A stretch of DNA of 51,184 bases, taken from positions 1 through 51,184 of the forward strand of contig JAQICV010000103.1 in assembly GCA_027858315.1 (NCBI GenBank). Direction: 5' to 3'. The notes beneath the pieces are model-generated. The model worked only from the letters and a program-made list of their open reading frames with translations, did no database searches and was not told the DNA's origin. Positions 9,114 through 16,937 of this stretch are shown here, one piece after another. This DNA is from Candidatus Woesearchaeota archaeon (GTDB lineage Archaea > Nanobdellota > Nanobdellia > Woesearchaeales > UBA583). Both the position numbers and the translations under genes were made by a program. Within the stretch, counting starts at the first letter, position 1. Each line of letters starts with the position of its first letter.

Positions 9114-9773
9114 ATGTTATTTAATAAATCTAAATTGGAGTGGGTAGATTTGAGGGTTGAACAAGATTTTCAAAAATTGTTTAATCTGACAAATCAAGGC
9201 AAAAATTTTGCAGTTGTAAGTATAGATATGCAGAATAAATTTTTGAAATGGATTTATCCTAGTTATAAACAAAAAATTTTATTTAAATATCATTCTAAAA
9301 TTAAATCTTTGTGTAGAGTTAATGAAATTGATTTTTTAGAAATAGAATATTTTGGAGCTTACAGAAATGTATTAAAAGATAAGGAAAGTTTGGTTTTTAA
9401 TAAGACATCTGATTCAGTAGCATTTAACAGTGATTTTATGAATTATTTGACAATGAATAAAATTAGAGATTTATATGTTATAGGAATTAATAGAAATAAT
9501 TGTGTTTTGACTTCGATTTGTCATTTAAAGGAAAGTGGATATAATATTTATACTTCTATTTTAGGAACAGGTTCAAATGTTGGGGATTATGATTCATATA
9601 AAAAAAAACAAGATACAAGAACTTTTATTAATGGTTATGCTGATTTTTATAGGGAGAATAATACAAGTAATTATACTCTTAGAAATAATTTAGATTTATT
9701 GCTTAAAAAAGGAGTTAAAATATTAGATTATAATGTAGATAAGTTTATTGGAGAAGATGAGGTAGCAGCATAA
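9114..9773 (+). CDS. Isochorismatase-like cysteine hydrolase
   Basis: A 219-residue protein of the isochorismatase-like fold. The family Asp-Lys-Cys triad can be placed at D38 (VVSIDMQNKF), K97 (VFNKTSDSVAF) and C130 (GINRNNCVLTSI), and the IDMQ strand and GY-N-IYTS ending also match. Members hydrolyse isochorismate, nicotinamide, N-carbamoyl compounds or similar small amides. It begins 2 bases after the ABC ATPase gene and ends 2 bases before the first permease gene, so it is translated with the exporter. It could modify the exported compound. Sequence divergence leaves the substrate open. Confidence 0.65.
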   Translation: MLFNKSKLEWVDLRVEQDFQKLFNLTNQGKNFAVVSIDMQNKFLKWIYPSYKQKILFKYHSKIKSLCRVNEIDFLEIEYFGAYRNVLKDKESLVFNKTSDSVAFNSDFMNYLTMNKIRDLYVIGINRNNCVLTSICHLKESGYNIYTSILGTGSNVGDYDSYKKKQDTRTFINGYADFYRENNTSNYTLRNNLDLLLKKGVKILDYNVDKFIGEDEVAA

Positions 9774-9775
9774 AA

Positions 9776-10616
9776 ATGGTTAAAAGTAAAGGTGTACAAA
9801 TTTATCCCTCATATCATAAGTATGTTGAATATTTTAAGATAGGATTTAAAAAATCTATTGAGTATAAATCGTATTTGATAGGAACGATTACTACACCATT
9901 TTTTATGGGAGTTTTTTTTTATTTTATTTGGCAGTATATTTTCGAGATTAAAGGAGGAGGAGACCCTAATTTTTTAATAGGAGGTTTTACTTTTGCAGAG
10001 ATGATTGTGTATTTAGTTATTGGTCTTTTGATTAATACTGCAAGGGCTAGTGATATTTCAGATAGGATTTCACAGATGATTAAGTCAGGAGATATTGCAA
10101 TTATGCTTTGTAGGCCAGTTAATTTTGTTAAGAGTTTGCTTGCAGATAGTTTTGGTTCAAGAATTATTAATATTGGAATGTTTTTTTTCTTACTTTTAGG
10201 AATTACTAAAATTGCTGGGATTCCATATCCTCCTGCAGGAATATTTACATTATTTATAGTTTATGGATTTTTGCTTATATTTTTTGATATTGTAATTAAT
10301 GTTATGATTGGTGGACTTGCTTTCTGGCTAACAGAGATTTGGGGGGGTTAGGGCTTCAATTCAACAAATTTTATGGATTTTATCAGGTAGAGCTTTACCA
10401 CTGAGTTTATTTCCTACATGGATGCTTGGATTTTTGAGATGGACTCCATTTTTTTATTTGGAATTTACATTTGCGAGTATTTATTTAGGAAAATTAGGAT
10501 TTCAAGAAGCTCTTAGAGCAATGGGAATATTTGCAATATGGATTATAATTATGGTTGTTTTGATGAGAATGTTATACAGTAGAGGATTTAGCAAATTAAC
10601 CTCATTTGGAGGATAG
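9776..10616 (+). pseudogene. ABC-2 permease, frameshifted in a G7 tract
   Basis: The membrane subunit of the exporter (COG4587-like), with about six TM segments across two frames. The first frame runs to a TAG at 10349-10351, directly after seven consecutive G (10341-10347). With one G fewer the reading continues smoothly (IWGVRASIQQILW) to TAG at 10616, giving 279 residues, a normal permease length. The second part alone (10422-10616) has no independent character. Either the tract is a sequencing or assembly error, the gene is broken, or it is phase-variable or bypassed by frameshifting. Flanking operon genes are intact. Confidence 0.75.
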
Positions 10617-10628
10617 ATAGGAGATATT

Positions 10629-11315
10629 ATGGAATTTAAAGTTAAACCTTTTGGAATTGGTAGATATTGGGATTATTTGAAAGTAATTTTTTTTATTATG
10701 TATAAGAGACTTCTAGAGTATAAAGCAAACTTTTGGAGCTCTTGGCCACTTGAATTAATTTATTTTATTTCTATGATTTTTTTTTATAGAGTAATCTTTG
10801 ATAATTTTGAGAGTGGTTTGTTTTGGACATTTGAAGATTTTATTTTACATATGATTCTTGCAGCTTTGCTTTTTGGAATTGGAGGTATATTTATGTGGAA
10901 GGAGCTACTTTTCGAATTTATTAAATCAGGTGAATTGAATCAGTTTTTAGTAAGACCTATGAATAGGATTTATCTGTTTTATACTTCGTCATTAGCTTCT
11001 CCAGCAGTTGTTTTTATACTTACTGATATTATTGCATTAATTTTCTTCTTTTTATATTTTGATATACATACGGAGAGAATTTTTTTTAGTTTTTTAGTAA
11101 GCATTCTTATTTTATTATTTTATTTAGTAATTTATTTTTTCATGTTATTTCCAATATTTTTTATTGGTACTTTACTTATTCCAATTTTAAGAGGATATGA
11201 TGTTTGGAGAATAGAATTACAATTTAGTATTTTGATTGGTTTAATAATTTTATTTTTTAGTTTGACAAGAGTTATGTGGCATTATGGTCTAAAGAAATAT
11301 GAGGTGTTTGGATGA
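10629..11315 (+). CDS. ABC-2 permease B (COG3694-like)
   Basis: A 228-residue integral membrane protein with about six hydrophobic segments. It starts with an amphipathic YWDYLKVIFFIMYKRLLEYK segment, as in ABC-2 permeases, and ends in WHYGLKKYEVFG. The same C-terminal motif (WHYGLKKYEALG) closes the next gene, so the two are paralogues. In COG3694 the ending GLxxYxxxG is a family mark. Its 3' end overlaps the next start by 4 bases (ATGA), which indicates translational coupling. Confidence 0.8.
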   Translation: MEFKVKPFGIGRYWDYLKVIFFIMYKRLLEYKANFWSSWPLELIYFISMIFFYRVIFDNFESGLFWTFEDFILHMILAALLFGIGGIFMWKELLFEFIKSGELNQFLVRPMNRIYLFYTSSLASPAVVFILTDIIALIFFFLYFDIHTERIFFSFLVSILILLFYLVIYFFMLFPIFFIGTLLIPILRGYDVWRIELQFSILIGLIILFFSLTRVMWHYGLKKYEVFG

Positions 11316-12115
11316 GAATGGAAGTATTTCGAAAAAGATCAATATTAATGAAATATTTGGAGATATATCATATTAAAATTGTTCTTGCATTAAAAAGATC
11401 TAAGGAATATAAAATTAATTTTTGGATGATGACTTTTTTTGATTTAACTTTATTATTAACAACATTATTATTTTTTTATACTTTAAAAGGTTTTATTGGA
11501 GAAGTTATAAATTGGAATATGTTTGATTTTTTTGTATATTTTACTTTAGATCTTATCTCTTGGAAAGTTTTATGGCAACATAATTTGAGAGATTTTCCAA
11601 ATAGATTATTGCAGGGAGAATTAAATGATACTCTCATGAGGCCAGTTAATATTTATTTTATGAGTTCAATAAAACTTGTTAGTGGAAATAATTTAGTTTC
11701 ATCAATATTTATGATTTCTTATTTAATTCCTATTATGATTATGTTTTATACTAATTTCTATTTAGCATGGTTAGTGATTATATTTTCATGGTTTTATTTT
11801 ATGGCATTTGCAAATTTTTTAGATTCATTTTCTTTCTTTTTCAAACGAGTTGAGATGTTAATTGATGTACCTTACAGATTAAATTCAGTTACAAAGAGAT
11901 TTACGCCAAAACTTTTTGAAAATTTTTCATTGTTTGGAGTTATTTATTTGATGCCTGCTGCAGTTCATGCATTTTTTATAATTGAGATCATGAAGGGAAA
12001 TTCGCAAATTTTTTTTGATTTTTTTAATCTTATATTTGGAAGTTTTATATTTTTTATATTTGGAACTTTTGTTTTATGGCATTATGGTTTAAAGAAATAT
12101 GAGGCTTTAGGATAA
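11312..12115 (+). CDS. ABC-2 permease C (COG3694-like)
   Basis: A 267-residue membrane protein with about six TM segments, paralogous to the preceding gene: N-terminal YLEIYHIKIVLALKRSKEYK, a central DTLMRPVN segment matching QFLVRPMN in permease B, and the shared ending WHYGLKKYEALG. One ATPase with three permease genes suggests a heterodimeric channel plus a third subunit, or a replacement for the frameshifted permease A. It is the last gene of the operon; the next gene is 42 bases away. Confidence 0.78.
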   Translation: MRMEVFRKRSILMKYLEIYHIKIVLALKRSKEYKINFWMMTFFDLTLLLTTLLFFYTLKGFIGEVINWNMFDFFVYFTLDLISWKVLWQHNLRDFPNRLLQGELNDTLMRPVNIYFMSSIKLVSGNNLVSSIFMISYLIPIMIMFYTNFYLAWLVIIFSWFYFMAFANFLDSFSFFFKRVEMLIDVPYRLNSVTKRFTPKLFENFSLFGVIYLMPAAVHAFFIIEIMKGNSQIFFDFFNLIFGSFIFFIFGTFVLWHYGLKKYEALG

Positions 12116-12157
12116 TTTAATGAGTACCTTTAAAAATTTATAATTCTTTATCTTTTC

Positions 12158-13948
12158 ATGGTTAACAAATATGCTATAACTATTAATGCTTTTTTAGAAG
12201 GTATTTTAGTAAAATTAATTGAAGAAGATTTGAATATTGACGAATTGTATCTGCCAAGATTCTTTGTTTCTTATTTTGAAGAGTTAAAAAGAAATTCCGT
12301 TTTGAGAGGTAATATTGGGTTAAATGAGTTAAGTTTAATTAAAGAACTCTCAATAAAGAAGAAATTTAAGGTTGTATTTTTTGGTGAGAGTAGTGTTAGG
12401 TCTGAAAATATCGAAGTTAAGTGTAGGGAGGGTTATATGAGTTTAGAATCTGATCTTGTTGTTCTTGTTGCAAGTGATGAGGAAAAAAAGGTATATGATT
12501 TATTTGATATAAAAACTCAAGTTTTAAGTGTGAATACTAAAATGAAGAATCCTTTGAAAGTTTTTTTTGATAAAGAGACGATGTCAGTTCATATTAAAGA
12601 GAGAGATTTTGTTTATTTGAAGAAAGGATCACCTATGAAGATAGATTTCGTAAAATCAAAGACTAAACTAGATAATGCAAAAATTGTAAAATTAATTGAT
12701 GAGGTTTTAGAGTTTGCGAGATTAAATGAGAGTTCTTATATTGAAAAAGATAGTGGTAATGTAGTCTTAGCTCAAATTGAAGATATAAGAGTAGTTATTG
12801 TACGCCCTCCTCTTTCTGAAGGTTATGAAATCACAGCAGTAAGACCTATTGAGAAATTAATCTTGGATGATTATAAACTTGATGAGAAGATAATCTCAAA
12901 ACTAGATATAGCAGAAGGTGTTTTAATTTCCGGAAGTCCTGGTTCAGGAAAGTCAACATTTTGCCAAGCTCTAGCTGAACATCTAGCAGATTTAGAAAAG
13001 ATTGTAAAAACTATTGAGTCTCCTAGAGATCTTCAATTGAGTGAGAGAATTACTCAGTTCTCATTATCGCATTCACAAAAAGGAGATTTGGCAAATATTT
13101 TACTTCTCTCAAGGCCAGATTATTCAATTTATGATGAGGTTAGGAATCCAGAGGATATTGAACTATATTCAGATTTAAGACTTGCAGGTGTTGGTATGGT
13201 AGGAGTAATTCATGCAACAAAGCCAATTGATAGTATACATAGATTAATAGGTAAAATTGAGATGGGAATGATTCCTCAAATTGTTGATACTGTGATTTTT
13301 ATGAAGAAGGGTGCAATTGAAAAAATTCTAGTCTTGGAATCTACTGTTAAGGTGCCATCAGGAATGCAAGAGGCAGATCTTGCAAGGCCTGTAATTGAGA
13401 TTAAAGATTATATGACAAATGTTTTAGAGTATGAGATTTACACTTATGGTGAACAAACAGTTGTATTTGAGCTTTCAAAGATTACAAAAAAGACAAAGGA
13501 TAGTAGCGCTCAAAAGATTGCAAAGGAACATATAGAAAAAGAATTAAAAAAACTTGATCTACCTGAATTTGAATTTGAGTTCGAGAGTGATAATAGAATA
13601 AAACTTAAAATTCCTGAAAAGTTTGCCCCAGAAATAATAGGTAGAGAAGGGAAGAATATTGATGCGCTCGAGAAGAAGATAGGTATCAAGATTTCAATAG
13701 AAAAACTATCTATAGCGAAAAAAGAGCTTAAAGATGTAAATTTTTCTATTCAGCAGACAAAGACAAATATAGTATTTAATCTAAAGTCACAGATAAACTA
13801 TTATGAAATGTTTCATGGAGGAGATGTAATTGCTTCAGGAAATGTTGGAAGACAGGGAGCTCTAAGAGTTAAGAGGAAGTCTTATAGCGGAAAGCTTTTA
13901 GAGAATCTTTTAGATAATGGAGAAATTATAACTATTAAGGGTATTTGA
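12158..13948 (+). CDS. PIN-PilT ATPase-KH protein (COG1855)
   Basis: A conserved archaeal three-domain protein: N-terminal PIN-like domain (about 1-120), PilT/VirB11-type ATPase with Walker A GSPGSGKST at 259-267 and a SRPDYSIYDEVRN Walker B region, and a KH RNA-binding domain with the GxxG-type loop IIGREGKN at 493-500. Role is presumed in RNA handling near the ribosome. Unusually, the PIN start reads TINAFLEG where the family has an Asp-Thr-Ser type motif, so the first metal-binding aspartate seems to be lost. Length (596) is normal. Confidence 0.88.
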   Translation: MVNKYAITINAFLEGILVKLIEEDLNIDELYLPRFFVSYFEELKRNSVLRGNIGLNELSLIKELSIKKKFKVVFFGESSVRSENIEVKCREGYMSLESDLVVLVASDEEKKVYDLFDIKTQVLSVNTKMKNPLKVFFDKETMSVHIKERDFVYLKKGSPMKIDFVKSKTKLDNAKIVKLIDEVLEFARLNESSYIEKDSGNVVLAQIEDIRVVIVRPPLSEGYEITAVRPIEKLILDDYKLDEKIISKLDIAEGVLISGSPGSGKSTFCQALAEHLADLEKIVKTIESPRDLQLSERITQFSLSHSQKGDLANILLLSRPDYSIYDEVRNPEDIELYSDLRLAGVGMVGVIHATKPIDSIHRLIGKIEMGMIPQIVDTVIFMKKGAIEKILVLESTVKVPSGMQEADLARPVIEIKDYMTNVLEYEIYTYGEQTVVFELSKITKKTKDSSAQKIAKEHIEKELKKLDLPEFEFEFESDNRIKLKIPEKFAPEIIGREGKNIDALEKKIGIKISIEKLSIAKKELKDVNFSIQQTKTNIVFNLKSQINYYEMFHGGDVIASGNVGRQGALRVKRKSYSGKLLENLLDNGEIITIKGI

Positions 13949-13974
13949 GTAATATATTGATTTAATCAATCGAT

Positions 13975-14003
13975 AAATTTATAACTATAGTTTAACTATA
14001 GTT
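13975..14003 (+). promoter_or_regulatory. TA-module promoter with double palindromic operator
   Basis: A TATA-like AATTTATAAC (13975-13984) is centred about 27 bases before the ATG at 14007. Directly after it stand two exact copies of the 10-bp perfect palindrome AACTATAGTT (13983-13992 and 13994-14003), one base apart. The site covers the predicted start of transcription, so binding of the ribbon-helix-helix antitoxin would block the promoter. An extra inverted repeat TTGAT/ATCAA lies at 13958-13970. Confidence 0.6.
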
Positions 14004-14006
14004 GAT

Positions 14007-14246
14007 ATGACTACGACTATTCAAATAAGTGAAGATTTAAGGAATCAACTTAAAAAATATAAGAAGTCTTCAAAAGAGACTTATGAGGATATTATAAAAG
14101 AATTAATTTCAGAAAAAGAGAATTCAAAAAAAAATGAAATTGAAATTTTAAGGGAAGGATATTGTGGGATGTATGGATTGTCTAACAAGATAAATGATGA
14201 TTTTGAGAATTTAGATTTGAAAGGAATAGATAAGAATGAGTATTGA
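14007..14246 (+). CDS. Ribbon-helix-helix antitoxin (MazE-like)
   Basis: A 79-residue protein. The N-terminal TTTIQISEDLRNQLKKYK followed by SSKETYEDIIKELI is the beta-strand/helix/helix pattern of archaeal ribbon-helix-helix antitoxins, and the rest is a flexible charged tail that would wrap the toxin. It overlaps the downstream MazF-like toxin by 11 bases, the usual coupled arrangement. Two palindromes directly upstream are the likely autoregulatory operator. Confidence 0.75.
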   Translation: MTTTIQISEDLRNQLKKYKKSSKETYEDIIKELISEKENSKKNEIEILREGYCGMYGLSNKINDDFENLDLKGIDKNEY

Positions 14247-14589
14247 AATCAGAAGAGGAGAAATCGTTCTTGTAAATTTAGATCCTGTTATTGGAAGTGA
14301 ACAAGGAAAAACTAGGCCAGTTTTAGTTATACAAAATGATGTAGGGAATGAATTTAGTCCAACAATAATTATTGCATCAATTACATCAAGAGTATTTGAA
14401 AAAGAATATTTAACAAATGTATTTCTAAGTTTAAAGATTTCAGAATTGGATAAAGATTCTACTGTGTTATTGAATCAGATTAGAACTATTGATAAAAAAA
14501 GAATAATTAAGAAATTGGGAAGTTTAAATGTTAATTATATGAAAAAAGTTGATAGAGCATTAATTAAGAGTTTAGCTATTGATGTTTAA
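14236..14589 (+). CDS. MazF/PemK-type endoribonuclease toxin
   Basis: A 117-residue member of the MazF/PemK fold, which cleaves mRNA at short sequences. The family motif is unmistakable: RRGEIVLVNLDPVIGSEQGK followed by TRPVLVIQND, then the IIIASIT strand and the VLLNQIRTIDKKRI segment that carries active-site residues. The RGE, G-K-TRP and late QIRTID residues expected for catalysis are present, so it looks active. It is preceded by its overlapping antitoxin gene. Confidence 0.9.
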   Translation: MSIEIRRGEIVLVNLDPVIGSEQGKTRPVLVIQNDVGNEFSPTIIIASITSRVFEKEYLTNVFLSLKISELDKDSTVLLNQIRTIDKKRIIKKLGSLNVNYMKKVDRALIKSLAIDV

Positions 14590-14600
14590 CTTTTTAATAA

Positions 14601-14612
14601 AGTTTATATATC
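14601..14612 (+). promoter_or_regulatory. TATA box of APH-like gene
   Basis: AGTTTATATATC centred about 25 bases before ATG 14632, supporting that start rather than the in-frame TTG at 14620. Confidence 0.5.
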
Positions 14613-14631
14613 ATTTTATTTGAAACATTGT

Positions 14632-15723
14632 ATGGATGAAAAAAAATCTTTAATTGGAAAACTAGTTTCAGTTTTAAATTTAAGAAAAGATGATTTAAGT
14701 GATAGTTATTCTAAAATTGTGGAGAGAGTTATAGTGAATTATGATATAGGAAATTTTAAGAAAATTATTAAAATCTTTAAAGATGATGAAAATTTAGTTA
14801 TACGTTTTAAGACAAATAAAGGAGAGTATGTTTTTAAAGAATACTATAGGGAGCTTACTCCTATTGAAAAAACTAAAGAGAATTTGTTTTTATTGAAAAA
14901 ATTTATAATCAATAATCCTGATATTCCAATCCCTTTATGTTTGACTAAGGATGGTTTTCCTTATTATGAGGAGAATAAAAGGTTTTTTACTTTAGATTAT
15001 TACATTAGGGGAAATCATTTATATGATGATTATTCACTTGAAAGAGTTATAAATGCAGCAAAGATCTTAGCAGATTTACATAAAAGAACAAGAGTTAATC
15101 TAAATGAAAATGAAATTATTGAGAAGGTTAATTCTATGAAGATTATTTCTAGATTATTTGAGTCAAGTAATGCATGTAAGTGTGCTCAAGGATTTGTTGG
15201 ATTTTTTAAAGAGAAAGTGGATAAAACAGAATTTGATACATTTTTGATAGAGAAATTATTTCCGTTAATTGAAGTTGAATATAGAAAATTAATTATTAGT
15301 CTTGATAAAATAGACTTAAAATCTCATAAATCCTATTTAGTTGGAGATATTAATCCAGGAAATATTATCTTTAATAAAGCAGAGATTGTTGCACTTATTG
15401 ATTATGAAACAATTAATTTTGATTTTGCAGGATATGAAAAAGTTAAGGCAATGACTCATTTTATAAGATTTAAAAAGGGTAAAGGTTTTGATTTAGAACA
15501 TGCAAGAGAATTTGTTAAAGCATATAATCAAGTTTTTGGTGAATTAGATATTTCAGGGATTGAAGCAGTTACAATTATGAGACATTGTATAATTGAATTA
15601 TTAGCTCTTATTATTAGTGGAAGAATAAAATATGGAGGAAGTTTGGAGCCTATAGAATTGTATTATAATAAATTAAAGTGGTTGAGTGATAATGAGAATA
15701 AAATTAAAAATTTATTTGATTAA
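14632..15723 (+). CDS. APH/choline-kinase-fold phosphotransferase
   Basis: A 363-residue protein-kinase-like small-molecule kinase. The catalytic loop reads VGDINPGNIIF (catalytic Asp near residue 239) and the metal-binding aspartate follows in LIDYETINFDF (about 257); an N-terminal lobe VIRFKTNKGEYVFKEYY holds the ATP-binding lysine. The usual His before the catalytic GD is a valine. Homoserine, choline, sugar or antibiotic kinases share the fold; nothing here fixes the substrate. It ends 1 base before the convergent aRF1 gene ends. Confidence 0.75.
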   Translation: MDEKKSLIGKLVSVLNLRKDDLSDSYSKIVERVIVNYDIGNFKKIIKIFKDDENLVIRFKTNKGEYVFKEYYRELTPIEKTKENLFLLKKFIINNPDIPIPLCLTKDGFPYYEENKRFFTLDYYIRGNHLYDDYSLERVINAAKILADLHKRTRVNLNENEIIEKVNSMKIISRLFESSNACKCAQGFVGFFKEKVDKTEFDTFLIEKLFPLIEVEYRKLIISLDKIDLKSHKSYLVGDINPGNIIFNKAEIVALIDYETINFDFAGYEKVKAMTHFIRFKKGKGFDLEHAREFVKAYNQVFGELDISGIEAVTIMRHCIIELLALIISGRIKYGGSLEPIELYYNKLKWLSDNENKIKNLFD

Positions 15724-16827
15724 TTAACCTTCAATTGGGAATCTTAAAATCCCACCTATTCCAGTTAATCCTTTTAATTGAACTCCTTCGGGAGTTTTGT
15801 CAGTAACAAGAATTAATTCGGTTCTTGAAGCTTCAGCTAGAGTTGTTAGTTCTTCTAGTTTTTCATCTGAGACCATTTCATCAATTATTATTAATTTTCC
15901 GACTGCGCTCATTTCAAGTGCTTCTTTTGTTTTTTGAAATCCATATACTATGAAATTTGATTTTTTAGCTAGTGTTTCAAGGAATTCTTGGATGTTTTTT
16001 CTTTCAGTCATTACTTCATCATCTGCTAATAAGTCTTCTGATTTGTCTAATAGTTCTTTTAGTCCATAAGCATTAGTATAGGTTATATCTTTGATTCCTA
16101 TAACCTTTTGTTTAATTTGTTCATTCATGTAACTTCCAGTTGCAAAATTGTTTTTTGTTGTTCCTGGGCCACCAATAATTATACCCTTAAGGTGTTTCAT
16201 GAATGTAAATTCTTGAATCATTACATCAGCTACTCTTTTGTAAAAATCAATTGCAGCACCTTCTCTGATACGCTCAAATCTTTGTGCTGATTGTCCTCCT
16301 GCTCTTGTTTTTCCAGGAACTGTAGAGTTCATAGTTCTGATTACTTTAATTGTTGAACCTACAAGAAGTCCAACTGTTGCTTCACCTTTATCAATTGCAA
16401 CTAGACCGTAGGTTGTTTCATTTGCATCCATTTCTTCAAGTGGAGCTGTTAAAAATTTTTGTTCACATCTATAAAGTTTCAAGTTTAGGGGTTCAGGTGG
16501 AGTTATCATAAATACTTGGACATTATCTACATTGTCTTTTTCGGAGATATTTCCGCTAAAAATTGCAAGTCCATTTTCTGGAAGTTTGTCTATTGCTTTA
16601 AGTGCTCTAATTATTTTTTCAAGAGCATTATTTACTGCTTTACCTGTATTTTTATCTTTGATGTTTGAAGCTGTTCCTTGTTCATCTTGAAGAGTTTGAA
16701 TTTGTTTTGCAATATCTGTTCCAGGTGAAAGATAGATTGTAATTAATTCTGTGTGTCTTCCTCTGTATCCTTTAAGTTGTTTAATTAGTTTTCTTAATTT
16801 AAGTCTTTCGTTTAAGCTCATAGCCAT
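15724..16827 (-). CDS. prf1: Peptide chain release factor aRF1
   Basis: Reads all three stop codons and triggers peptide release. The GGQ catalytic motif is intact (RAGGQSAQRF, GGQ at 177-179) and the YxCxxxF stop-recognition motif is YRCEQKF at 119-125. The second recognition motif, nearly always NIKS, reads NIKD here (55-58, in TASNIKDKN). At 367 residues it is some 40 shorter than a typical archaeal aRF1, mainly in the last domain. A likely TATA (TTTATAA near 16853-16859, minus strand) lies about 29 bases before the start. Genes in this window end in TAA, TAG and TGA, so the code appears standard. Confidence 0.95.
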   Translation of the reverse strand: MAMSLNERLKLRKLIKQLKGYRGRHTELITIYLSPGTDIAKQIQTLQDEQGTASNIKDKNTGKAVNNALEKIIRALKAIDKLPENGLAIFSGNISEKDNVDNVQVFMITPPEPLNLKLYRCEQKFLTAPLEEMDANETTYGLVAIDKGEATVGLLVGSTIKVIRTMNSTVPGKTRAGGQSAQRFERIREGAAIDFYKRVADVMIQEFTFMKHLKGIIIGGPGTTKNNFATGSYMNEQIKQKVIGIKDITYTNAYGLKELLDKSEDLLADDEVMTERKNIQEFLETLAKKSNFIVYGFQKTKEALEMSAVGKLIIIDEMVSDEKLEELTTLAEASRTELILVTDKTPEGVQLKGLTGIGGILRFPIEG

Positions 16828-16894
16828 TATACATATAATTAATTTGTTTGAATTTATAAAGGTTAGGAGCTGTTAGAGTTTGTTTTTATTCCTT

Positions 16895-16917
16895 TAAGTA
16901 ACAAAGATATATAAATC
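16895..16917 (+). promoter_or_regulatory. TAAGTAACAAA element plus TATA box
   Basis: The 11-mer TAAGTAACAAA (16895-16905) abuts GATATATAAATC, a TATA box centred about 27 bases before ATG 16938. The 11-mer sits where an archaeal BRE/upstream element would. Confidence 0.5.
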
Positions 16918-16937
16918 GATATTATTTGTATTGTTTA

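Noticed and set aside
10422-10616. Independent small membrane-protein gene
   Set aside because: It continues the permease at 9776 in another frame after the G7 tract and has no start signal of its own.
15724-16827. Stop-codon reassignment suggested by NIKD
   Set aside because: Clear genes here end in TAA (trpS, nrdJ), TAG (several) and TGA (12158 and 19290 genes) without run-on homology.
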